Of a DNA stretch of 22,537 nt, positions 14,318-21,323 are shown piece by piece. Under the pieces are notes generated by a model. The model had not been told where the DNA came from, made no database searches, and saw only the letters and a list, made by a program, of their open reading frames with translations. This stretch comes from Dysgonamonadaceae bacterium (GTDB lineage: Bacteria > Bacteroidota > Bacteroidia > Bacteroidales > Azobacteroidaceae), in NCBI GenBank assembly GCA_031276105.1, contig JAISNS010000092.1, positions 1 to 22,537 of the forward strand, written 5' to 3'. Positions within the stretch are counted from its first letter, which is position 1; each line of letters starts with the position of its first letter. The position numbers and the translations under genes are program-made.

Positions 14318-14355
14318 ATATACTGTTTAAGGTATTCCGTTAGCTTTTTTTTTTT
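14309..14355 (+). terminator. Second intrinsic terminator in the upxY leader
   Basis: GCTAAC (14309-14314) pairs with GTTAGC (14339-14344), and GAATA (14316-14320) with TATTC (14333-14337), with single-base mismatches between the two helices. Eleven T residues follow (14345-14355). It ends 23 nt before the upxY ATG. Two tandem terminators directly before an antitermination factor gene indicate tight control of entry into the operon. Confidence 0.8.
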
Positions 14356-14378
14356 GTGTGACTTTAAAAATAGAAGTC

Positions 14379-14861
14379 ATGAGGCGAAGCTTTATCCATT
14401 GGTACGTAGCCAAAGTTAAGTACCAAACCGAGAGAAAAATCAAAAATTTTTTAGAAAAAGAAGGAATACAACATTATATTCCTTTCATTGAAGAAAAACC
14501 GGTCATTCCCTGTCTGGTTTTCATCCGCACGGATTATGCCAAGGCGCTACTGCTGTCATCCGAATCCGGCATTTCAATTACTTATCTTCAGGACGAAAAA
14601 ACGAGAAAATTCCAGGTTATTCCCGACAAGCAAATGGAATTTTTTATTTTTCTAAACAGTTTTGCGGATAAAACTTTTATCTTAAATAATCCGGAAAACT
14701 TGAGCGGCGGAGAAAAAGTGCGGGTAGTAAAAGGAGAATTTACAGGGATAGAAGGGGAATTGTACCGGATAAAAGGACATAAACGGGTAGTAGTGAGATT
14801 AAACGGACTTGTGTCGCTGGCAACAACGTATATACCCAAAGAAAATTTAGAAAAACTGTAA
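14379..14861 (+). CDS. UpxY-type NusG-like transcription antitermination factor
   Basis: 160 residues. An N-terminal NGN domain (about 5-95) opens with HWYVAKVKYQTERKIKNFLE and contains PCLVFIRTDY; a C-terminal KOW motif covers GEKVRVVKGEFTGIEGELY and KGHKRVVVRLNGL. In Bacteroides the UpxY proteins are NusG paralogues, each encoded first in a capsule locus, that prevent premature termination in the leader of that locus. Context agrees: the gene follows a 380-nt leader with two terminators and precedes polysaccharide sugar-nucleotide genes. I chose the ATG at 14379 over a GTG at 14358 because the NGN domain begins shortly after it and the GTG directly abuts the terminator T run. No upxZ-like gene follows; the next gene is wecC, 18 bp on. 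Identification is secure at family level. Confidence 0.9.
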   Translation: MRRSFIHWYVAKVKYQTERKIKNFLEKEGIQHYIPFIEEKPVIPCLVFIRTDYAKALLLSSESGISITYLQDEKTRKFQVIPDKQMEFFIFLNSFADKTFILNNPENLSGGEKVRVVKGEFTGIEGELYRIKGHKRVVVRLNGLVSLATTYIPKENLEKL

Positions 14862-14879
14862 TCATAAAACTGCAAATGA

Positions 14880-16100
14880 ATGATAAAAAAAGACAAGCCT
14901 GTTGACGCTGTTTTTATGGGTTTAGGCTATATCGGCTTACCTACGGCTGCTTTTGCCGCATCCAAAGGATTAAATATTTTAGGTGTTGATGTCAATCCGA
15001 CGGTAGTAGAAACAGTCAACCGAGGTGAAATTCATATCATTGAGCCATATTTGGCCAATCTGGTGAAATCGGTTGTCGTTTCGGGGCATCTGCAAGCGGC
15101 CTTAAAACCACAAACAGCCGGTGCGTATTTTATTGTTGTTCCCACGCCTTTTAAACAAAATCACCGGGCGGATATTTCCTATGTGGAAGCGGCAACAAAA
15201 ACGCTTATTCCTCATCTGAAAACAAATGATTTATTTGTGATTGAATCTACTTCACCGGTAATGACTACGGAAAAAATGGCCGGCTTGATTTGGAAAGAAC
15301 GGCCGGAATTGAAAGATAAGATTTATATTGCTTATTGTCCCGAACGGGTTTTGCCCGGAAATGTTATTTATGAATTGGAACATAACGACCGTGTAATTGG
15401 CGGTATTAACCCTGAATCGACGCAAAAAGCCATCGAATTTTATGCTAAATTTGTAAAAGGAACTTTGCATCCGACGAATGCCCGTACTGCCGAAATGTGC
15501 AAATTAACCGAAAATTCTTCTCGCGATGTGCAAATCGCTTTTGCCAACGAATTATCTATGATTTGCGAAAAAGCCGAAATTAATGTATGGGAATTGATTG
15601 CTTTAGCCAATAGACATCCGCGGGTAAACATCCTGCAACCCGGCTCCGGCGTTGGTGGACACTGTATTGCCGTCGATCCCTGGTTCATTGTTTCCGATTA
15701 TCCGGAACAGGCGCAAATAATCAAACGCTCACGCGAAACCAACGACTATAAAGCCGACTGGTGCGCTAACCGGATAATTGAAACTTGCCGCCGCTTTGAA
15801 AGCGAAACCGGACAGGAACCGGTAGTCGCCTGTATGGGATTGGCTTTTAAACCGGATATTGACGACCTGAGAGAATCGCCGGCTAAATATGTTACTTCCC
15901 GTGTATTAAGCGAATCCAATGCTAAAGTTTTGGTTGTGGAACCGAATATCCGTCGAAACGATACATGGAATCTCGTTAATTACCGCGAAGCCTATCAAAA
16001 AGCAAATATTATCGCTTGGTTAGTCGGACATAAGCCTTTTTACGAAATACAACAGGATAAATCGAAAATTGAACTGGATTTTTGCGGAATAAGAAAATGA
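14880..16100 (+). CDS. wecC: UDP-N-acetyl-D-mannosamine dehydrogenase
   Basis: 406 residues, a normal length for the UDP-glucose/GDP-mannose dehydrogenase family. The N-terminal Rossmann fold has [17 protein letters not shown], close to the start. A helical linker and the catalytic loop [15 protein letters not shown] follow, with the nucleophile Cys262. The C-terminal UDP-binding domain contains [18 protein letters not shown]. The enzyme oxidises UDP-ManNAc in two NAD-dependent steps to UDP-ManNAcA, an acidic sugar donor for capsule or O-antigen units. The substrate is assigned mainly because the next gene is the matching 2-epimerase. The wecB start overlaps its stop as ATGA (16097-16100), indicating coupled translation. 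It is transcribed from the polysaccharide promoter through upxY. Confidence 0.92.
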   Translation: MIKKDKPVDAVFMGLGYIGLPTAAFAASKGLNILGVDVNPTVVETVNRGEIHIIEPYLANLVKSVVVSGHLQAALKPQTAGAYFIVVPTPFKQNHRADISYVEAATKTLIPHLKTNDLFVIESTSPVMTTEKMAGLIWKERPELKDKIYIAYCPERVLPGNVIYELEHNDRVIGGINPESTQKAIEFYAKFVKGTLHPTNARTAEMCKLTENSSRDVQIAFANELSMICEKAEINVWELIALANRHPRVNILQPGSGVGGHCIAVDPWFIVSDYPEQAQIIKRSRETNDYKADWCANRIIETCRRFESETGQEPVVACMGLAFKPDIDDLRESPAKYVTSRVLSESNAKVLVVEPNIRRNDTWNLVNYREAYQKANIIAWLVGHKPFYEIQQDKSKIELDFCGIRK

Positions 16101-17227
16101 AAAAAATATTAATTGTTTTTGGAACTCGCCCTGAAGCTATCAAAATGGCGCCTTTGGTAAAGGAATTTCAGAAATATCCTGAAAAATTTGAAACAAAAAT
16201 TTGTGTAACAGGGCAGCACAGGCAAATGTTGGATCAAGTATTAGACGTTTTTGATATCCGGCCGGATTATGATTTGAATATCATGGCGCCCAATCAGGAT
16301 TTATACGACATTACATCCAAAGTTCTTCTGGGAATGAGGAATGTGTTAAAAGAATATCAACCGGAAATTGTTTTTGTACACGGCGATACGACGACTTCGA
16401 TGGCGACTGCGATTGCCGCATTTTATCAGCAAATCAAAGTAGCGCATGTGGAAGCCGGACTTCGGACTTATAACCTTTATTCTCCCTGGCCGGAAGAAAT
16501 GAATCGGCAATTGACCGACCGTTTGTGTGAATATTGTTTTACTCCTACGGAAACATCGAAAAACAATCTGCTGCAGGAAAGGGTGGATGCAAACAAGCTA
16601 TATGTTACCGGAAACACGGTAATTGACGCCCTGTTGATGGCAGTCGATATTATCCGGACAAAACCGGGATTGCAAAACAGCATCATCCGCGAATTAAAAG
16701 GAAAAGGATACGGGATAAAATCAGATAAGCCATTCATACTTGTTACAGGACACAGGAGGGAAAATTTTGGCGAAGGTTTTTTGAATATTTGCAAAGCGTT
16801 GAAAGAAATTGCCGCAAATCATCCGGATATGGATATTATTTATCCCGTACATTTGAATCCTAATGTGCAAAAACCTGTGTATGAACTATTAGCCGAAATT
16901 TCCAATATCTATTTGATTTCACCTTTAGACTATTTGCCGTTTGTGTATATGATGCAACATTCGTATTTAATTTTAACCGACAGTGGCGGCGTACAGGAAG
17001 AAGCGCCAAGTTTGGGCAAACCGGTACTGGTGATGCGCGATACAACAGAGCGTCCGGAAGCCGTCGAAGCAGGAACAGTAAAATTGGTTGGAACAGATAC
17101 TTCGGAGATTGTAAATAATGTTAATTTATTATTAACGGACAAAGCGGTGTATAATCAAATGGCGCAGGCGCATAATCCGTATGGAGACGGGAAGGCGTGC
17201 GAGAGGATAATAAAAGTGTTACCATAA
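16097..17227 (+). CDS. wecB: UDP-N-acetylglucosamine 2-epimerase (non-hydrolysing)
   Basis: 376 residues, the standard size for the bacterial enzyme. It interconverts UDP-GlcNAc and UDP-ManNAc in the cytoplasm, feeding WecC. Conserved segments are present in order: [72 protein letters not shown] and [21 protein letters not shown] use the ATG at 16097, which overlaps the wecC stop by 4 bp; a further upstream ATG at 16082 would add five residues not usual for the family. It is the last recognisable biosynthetic gene before the cargo block, after which the flippase resumes the polysaccharide theme. No strong terminator follows. Confidence 0.93.
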   Translation: MKKILIVFGTRPEAIKMAPLVKEFQKYPEKFETKICVTGQHRQMLDQVLDVFDIRPDYDLNIMAPNQDLYDITSKVLLGMRNVLKEYQPEIVFVHGDTTTSMATAIAAFYQQIKVAHVEAGLRTYNLYSPWPEEMNRQLTDRLCEYCFTPTETSKNNLLQERVDANKLYVTGNTVIDALLMAVDIIRTKPGLQNSIIRELKGKGYGIKSDKPFILVTGHRRENFGEGFLNICKALKEIAANHPDMDIIYPVHLNPNVQKPVYELLAEISNIYLISPLDYLPFVYMMQHSYLILTDSGGVQEEAPSLGKPVLVMRDTTERPEAVEAGTVKLVGTDTSEIVNNVNLLLTDKAVYNQMAQAHNPYGDGKACERIIKVLP

Positions 17228-17228
17228 A

Positions 17229-17260
17229 TTTGTTATTGTTTTCAAAAACAATTATTTTTG
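17229..17260 (+). promoter_or_regulatory. Promoter with operator-like inverted repeat before the AlbA_2 gene
   Basis: TTTG (17229-17232), a 20-nt spacer and TATTTTTG (17253-17260) make a full consensus promoter. Most of the spacer is an inverted repeat, ATTGTTTT (17235-17242) and AAAACAAT (17245-17252). A repressor bound there would block polymerase, so autoregulation by the winged-helix product is plausible. The same hairpin could also act as a weak terminator for wecB. Confidence 0.6.
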
Positions 17261-17279
17261 TAAAATAATTTAAATAAAT

Positions 17280-18641
17280 TTGATAACAGAAAACCAACAT
17301 ATTGAATTTAAATCGGCTTTCAATGAAGATGTTATTGAAACCTTAGTTGCCTTTGCCAATACGAAAGGCGGAAAGGTTCTTGTTGGCGTCAATAACGACG
17401 GAAAACCGGTGAAAAACTTCACAATCGGACAGGAAAGTATTCAAAATTGGGTGAATGAAGTTAAAACTAAAACACAGCCATCCATTATTCCGGATGCTGA
17501 AATGATTGATTATAAAGGACATGAAATCGTTGAGTTATCTGTACAGGAATATCCGATTAAACCCGTTTCATGCAGGGGAAAATATTTTAAACGTGTAAAA
17601 AATTCCAATCATTTGCTTTCTGTGTCGGAGGTTGTCAATCTGCATTTGCAAACCATTAATTCGAGTTGGGACGCATATCCGGATGAAATGCACGGTTTGG
17701 ATGCAATATCGTTCGACAAAGTTCAGCGGGTTATCGAAACATTGAAATCCAAAGGACTTACGATTAATGAATCGCCACTCTCTTTCCTGTTGAAATCGGA
17801 CTTGATTCGTGATGACAAACCGACAAATGCCGCATATCTGTTGTTTAAAGCAAACGACACCAGTATTGGAACAACCATAGAACTCGGCAGATTTCAGAAT
17901 TTGATTACTATAAAAGATACTTCGCGCACAAAATCCGATATTATTACGCAGGTGAACGAAGTACTTGATTTTGTAAAAAAACACATCAATCTTGAAGTTA
18001 TCATTACAGGAGAAGCGCAAAACATTCAAAAATGGCAATATCCGATGGAAGCAATTCGTGAAATTGTGTTGAATATGATTATTCACCGCGATTATTGCGC
18101 TATTGCCGATTCGGTTGTGAAAATTTTCGATAATAAAATTGAATTTTTTAATCCCGGCGCCTTGCCCGACGGACTTACCATAGAAAAATTATTGGCAAAT
18201 GATTATAAATCTATGCCACGAAATAAAGTAATTGCCGACTTTTTCAAAAATCTTGGGCTGATAGAAAAATACGGTTCGGGAATAGGGCGCATTATCAACT
18301 ATTTCCGTCAGGAAAATTTGCCTCTTCCTGAATTTCGTTTGCAGTCGGGCGGTTTTTTAGTCACTATTTTTGCTTCTGACATGAATAGGATATTCGGAAA
18401 TGTCCCAGAGAAAGGCACAGAGAAAGGCACAGAGAAAGGCACAGAAAAATTAAATAAGAATCAAATCTTAATAATTGAAGCAATAAGAGCTAATCCTTAT
18501 TTAACATCTTCCGAACTTTCGGAGAGAATTGGTATTCGTGCCGATAAAGTAAGGGTAAATATACAAAAACTTAAATTTATCGGACTTATTGAGCGAGTTG
18601 GTCCGGACAAAGGCGGATATTGGAAAATAATACAGAAATAA
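17280..18641 (+). CDS. AlbA_2 (Schlafen-like) domain, ATP-binding domain and winged-helix protein
   Basis: 453 residues from a TTG start; a stop codon lies just upstream in frame, and no ATG is available until about residue 76. The N-terminal AlbA_2 domain (about 5-115) carries ENQHIEFKSAFNEDVIETLVAFANTKGG, written here in part only as EFKS and FANTKGGKVLVGV. A HATPase_c_4-like region follows (about 255-370; VLNMIIHRDY, IEFFNPGALPDG, GLIEKYGSGIGRI). The C-terminus (about 395-453) is a winged helix (TSSELSERIGIRADKVRVNI). Proteins of this type are common cargo in bacterial islands and are annotated as putative regulators or helicases; some Schlafen-like relatives act in defence, but no role is established for this one. 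A 12-bp tandem repeat makes a GTEK linker before the winged helix. It has its own promoter and looks poorer in G and C than the polysaccharide genes. Confidence 0.82.
   Translation: MITENQHIEFKSAFNEDVIETLVAFANTKGGKVLVGVNNDGKPVKNFTIGQESIQNWVNEVKTKTQPSIIPDAEMIDYKGHEIVELSVQEYPIKPVSCRGKYFKRVKNSNHLLSVSEVVNLHLQTINSSWDAYPDEMHGLDAISFDKVQRVIETLKSKGLTINESPLSFLLKSDLIRDDKPTNAAYLLFKANDTSIGTTIELGRFQNLITIKDTSRTKSDIITQVNEVLDFVKKHINLEVIITGEAQNIQKWQYPMEAIREIVLNMIIHRDYCAIADSVVKIFDNKIEFFNPGALPDGLTIEKLLANDYKSMPRNKVIADFFKNLGLIEKYGSGIGRIINYFRQENLPLPEFRLQSGGFLVTIFASDMNRIFGNVPEKGTEKGTEKGTEKLNKNQILIIEAIRANPYLTSSELSERIGIRADKVRVNIQKLKFIGLIERVGPDKGGYWKIIQK
18408..18443 (+). repeat. Three 12-bp tandem repeats encoding a GTEK linker
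   Basis: GAGAAAGGCACA occurs three times without a break, followed by a partial copy. The unit is a multiple of three, so changes in copy number lengthen or shorten the linker between the ATP-binding and winged-helix domains without shifting the frame. Confidence 0.9.
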
Positions 18642-18655
18642 AAAAATATTTTTAT

Positions 18656-18728
18656 CTTGTATAAGAGACAAAAATACATTATTTTTGTTGCGCATATTTA
18701 ATAATAAATCTTATTTTTGTTGCGCATA
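18656..18728 (+). promoter_or_regulatory. Tandem promoter repeat before the DUF4143 ATPase gene
   Basis: An 18-bp sequence, TTATTTTTGTTGCGCATA, is present at 18679-18696 and again at 18711-18728, a 32-bp period. Each copy has a TATTTTTG -7 box (18680-18687 and 18712-18719). A CTTG -33-like element at 18656-18659 is 20 nt before the first box; GTTG inside the first copy (18687-18690) is 21 nt before the second. The result is two overlapping promoters, or a promoter plus paired operator sites. Confidence 0.55.
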
Positions 18729-18737
18729 CAAAACAGT

Positions 18738-20006
18738 ATGGATAAATTGTTGATAAAACTATTGATAAAAGAGAATCAAGAAAAGATTTTGAAAATGTCT
18801 TTTATTGAACGGACAGTTGAACTTGAACCAAATTTCAACTATGTTTTTGTCGGGTTACGGCGTTCGGGAAAAACTTTTTTAATGTACCAACAAATTCAAA
18901 ATTTACTTAAAAACGGACATTCGATTGAAGAAATTCTCTTTTTCAATTTTGAAGATGACCGAATTGACAAAATTGAATTACCGGATTTAGATTTGATAAA
19001 ACGTTGTTATGAAGAAATCTACGACTATGCGCCTATTTTTTTTCTCGATGAAATTCAAATTGTTGACCGTTGGGAAAAATTTGCCCGCCGTTTGGCAGAT
19101 AATAAATACCGCGTTTATATCACAGGCAGCAATGCAAAAATGTTAAGCGGCGATGTCGCTACCACATTGGGCGGCAGATATTTAATACACGATGTATTTC
19201 CTTTTTCGTTCAACGAATATCTTTTGGCGCACAATATTGATTTGGCATTAAAAAATGAAATTTATGCAAAATATTACGAAATACAAAAACTTTATACCAA
19301 ATATTTTTACGAAGGAGGAATGCCTGAATTACAGTATGCAAACGACCCGCGTGGTTTTTTAAGCAGTTTGTATCAGAAAATTTATTTGGGCGATATTTGC
19401 AAACGACACCAAATAAGAAACAATGGCGCACTGAATTTTCTTATCAAAAAAATGGCAGAATCGGTAAAACAACCCGCATCATACACCCGTTTTGCAAATC
19501 TTGTTTCGTCGCTTGGTACAAAAGTCAGCACGACAACAGTGATTGAATATATCAATCATATTAAGGATTCGTGGTTGATTTTTTCCGTCGAAAATTATGT
19601 AGCAAAAATGGCAAATAAAGAGGCAAACAAAAAATATTATTTTGTTGATAATGGTTTACTTAACTTGTTTTTGCTAAATGCCGACACTTCGCTGCTCGAA
19701 AATCAAGTGGCAATAAAACTGCGGCAACTTTACGGCGAACAAGTTTATTATCTTAAAGGCAAAAATGAAATTGATTTTTATTTGCCTGCCATACAAACTG
19801 CCATACAAGTATCTTACAGCATAAAGGACTTTGATACCCGCAAACGCGAAATTGGCGCATTGATTGAACTGTCTAAAAGTAATTTTGAAATAAAAAAATA
19901 CTTGCTCATTACCAAAGAGGAAGAAGAAATAATTACGGAGCAAGGAATTGAAATACAGGTTATTCCTGTTTTGAAATGGCTGGTAGACATGTATCAAAAT
20001 CTTTAA
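18738..20006 (+). CDS. AAA-family ATPase with DUF4143 domain
   Basis: 422 residues from the ATG at 18738; a TTG at 18717 would add seven residues and overlaps the promoter repeat. The N-terminal AAA_14-type domain has Walker A GLRRSGKT (about residue 38-46) and Walker B PIFFLDEIQ (about 100-110), then VYITGSNAKMLS and GRYLIHDVFPFSFNEYL. The DUF4143 part (about 210-400) contains YFVDNGLLNLFL and GKNEIDFYLP. Relatives usually continue with an acidic-x-Lys strand of PD-(D/E)xK character; here it reads IQVSYS, so a nuclease-like site, if ancestral, is probably lost. These ATPases are widespread and often exchanged between strains; their function is unknown. It has a dedicated tandem promoter and is not obviously co-transcribed with its neighbours. 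Confidence 0.85.
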   Translation: MDKLLIKLLIKENQEKILKMSFIERTVELEPNFNYVFVGLRRSGKTFLMYQQIQNLLKNGHSIEEILFFNFEDDRIDKIELPDLDLIKRCYEEIYDYAPIFFLDEIQIVDRWEKFARRLADNKYRVYITGSNAKMLSGDVATTLGGRYLIHDVFPFSFNEYLLAHNIDLALKNEIYAKYYEIQKLYTKYFYEGGMPELQYANDPRGFLSSLYQKIYLGDICKRHQIRNNGALNFLIKKMAESVKQPASYTRFANLVSSLGTKVSTTTVIEYINHIKDSWLIFSVENYVAKMANKEANKKYYFVDNGLLNLFLLNADTSLLENQVAIKLRQLYGEQVYYLKGKNEIDFYLPAIQTAIQVSYSIKDFDTRKREIGALIELSKSNFEIKKYLLITKEEEEIITEQGIEIQVIPVLKWLVDMYQNL

Positions 20007-20061
20007 TTTCACTTATCACAACAAAAGGATTATTGGAAGTTGTATCCAAATAAAACATTTA

Positions 20062-20093
20062 TTTGTTTTGTTTACAAACAATCCGTATCTTTG
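20062..20093 (+). promoter_or_regulatory. Promoter and operator-like repeat of the Panacea toxin-antitoxin pair
   Basis: TTTG (20062-20065), a 20-nt spacer and TATCTTTG (20086-20093) fit the consensus. The spacer contains TTGTTT (20068-20073) and AAACAA (20076-20081), an inverted repeat around AC. The downstream gene encodes an HTH antitoxin, so self-repression at this site is likely. Confidence 0.65.
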
Positions 20094-20112
20094 GGGGACA
20101 AAATATAAAATT

Positions 20113-20916
20113 ATGGACGCAAATATATCTCAGAAACAAATTGGACAACGGCTTACAGCGTTGCGAAAAATGAAAGGGTTTTCCCAGAAAGATTTGGCAA
20201 AAAATATTGGCATATCGCGTCCTTCTTTAGCACAGATTGAACTGGGTAACCGGAACATTGACGTTTTGGAACTTCACAAATTATCGCTGGTTTTGAATTT
20301 TTCTTTGGATGAATTTCTGTCGGAAAATTTTGTTGAAAAATTATCGGAAAACAGGTTACGCGAAAAAGAAGAAACAACGCCGGTAGAGAATATCCGGATT
20401 TCGGTTCCCGAACTGCAAACAGACAAATTTAAAAATGTTTTGCTGTATATTTTGGAATATTGTGCGGGAAAACCGAATGTCGGCGAAACCGTATTAAATA
20501 AGTTGCTGTATTTCTGTGATTTCAATTATTACGAAATATACGAAGAACATCTAACGGGAGCTACTTACAAAAAATTACCTTACGGACCTGTTCCGCAAAA
20601 TCTGGATCAGATTATCCATCAAATGATTGACAGCGAACAGTTGAAGCGGGTAAAAACGGAATATCACGGATTTACGCAAATCCGATACCTGCCTTTGGAA
20701 AAAGCGAATTTGACGAAACTTTCGGCAGCAGAAAAAACAGTGATCGACGATGTAATTCTACAAATGGGTGATTGGAATGCAAATAAAATCAGCGAGTATT
20801 CGCACGGAGACAAGCCCTGGCGAGCAACGGACGACGGCGAGCATATTGATTATAACTTAGCTTTTTACCGCCGCCCACCCTATTCTGTAAGAGTATATCC
20901 GGAAGATGAAGATTAA
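20113..20916 (+). CDS. XRE-family HTH antitoxin with Panacea (DUF4065) domain
   Basis: 267 residues from the ATG at 20113; a longer frame from TTG at 20068 would read through the promoter and was rejected. Residues about 7-65 form an HTH_3/XRE domain (IGQRLTALRKMKGFSQKDLA, ISRPSLAQIELGNRNIDVLE). After a charged linker, residues about 115-255 are a Panacea domain: LLYILEYCAGKPN, VLNKLLYFCDFNYYE, GATYKKLPYGPVPQNL and KISEYSHGDKPWRA. Panacea antitoxins neutralise many unrelated toxins. HTH-Panacea fusions both bind the operator and cancel the toxin. The stop overlaps the toxin start by 11 bp. The operator-like repeat in the promoter suggests autoregulation. Confidence 0.9.
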   Translation: MDANISQKQIGQRLTALRKMKGFSQKDLAKNIGISRPSLAQIELGNRNIDVLELHKLSLVLNFSLDEFLSENFVEKLSENRLREKEETTPVENIRISVPELQTDKFKNVLLYILEYCAGKPNVGETVLNKLLYFCDFNYYEIYEEHLTGATYKKLPYGPVPQNLDQIIHQMIDSEQLKRVKTEYHGFTQIRYLPLEKANLTKLSAAEKTVIDDVILQMGDWNANKISEYSHGDKPWRATDDGEHIDYNLAFYRRPPYSVRVYPEDED

Positions 20917-21256
20917 TTTTGAAGAATTGCCGGAATATCAAAAGGATTTGAAGCGGCTACTGAAAAAATACAGAACCTTGAGCCGAGATTTGGAAGCCGT
21001 TCGTAAAGTTTTGAACGATGACCCGGATTCTTTTCCTCCGTTTAGTTTTAGAATTGAAGGATTGGGTATATCTACTTGCGTGATTAAAGTAAAGAAAATA
21101 GCAAGCGACTGTTTCAAAGGGCGTGGACGTAACTCCGGATTCCGGTTGATTTATGCGTATTTTGCCGAAGAAAAACGAATTGTTTTTGTGGAACTCTATC
21201 ACAAGAACGAAAAAGAGAATGAGGATAGAGGGCGGATAATGAGGTGTTTTTTATAA
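20906..21256 (+). CDS. RelE/ParE-like toxin paired with the Panacea antitoxin
   Basis: 116 residues, starting inside the end of the antitoxin gene (11-bp overlap). The N-terminus is a helical, lysine-rich segment (LPEYQKDLKRLLKKY, LSRDLEAVRKVL). The core strands follow the RelE/ParE plan: IKVKKIASDCFKGRGRNSGFR, LIYAYF, RIVFVELYHKNEKENEDRGRI. The ...KxFKGRG.xSGxRxIYAY...VxFxExYxKxxKExED pattern is common in Bacteroidetes toxins annotated as RelE/ParE family. The molecular target, ribosomal mRNA or gyrase, cannot be told from the sequence. It is read from the antitoxin promoter. The flippase gene begins 67 bp later on the same strand. Confidence 0.82.
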   Translation: MKINFEELPEYQKDLKRLLKKYRTLSRDLEAVRKVLNDDPDSFPPFSFRIEGLGISTCVIKVKKIASDCFKGRGRNSGFRLIYAYFAEEKRIVFVELYHKNEKENEDRGRIMRCFL

Positions 21257-21323
21257 AACAAAAACTTTAAAGACACGAAAAAATGAGCTATAAAATAAAC
21301 CTCTATTATTAAGAAGGAAGAAG

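Noticed and set aside
18408..18443. Possible CRISPR-like repeat
   Set aside because: The units are contiguous 12-mers without spacers, within a coding frame.
21284..21313. ATG with a nine-residue frame upstream of the flippase
   Set aside because: It ends before the flippase start, in another phase, and shows no sign of being a gene.
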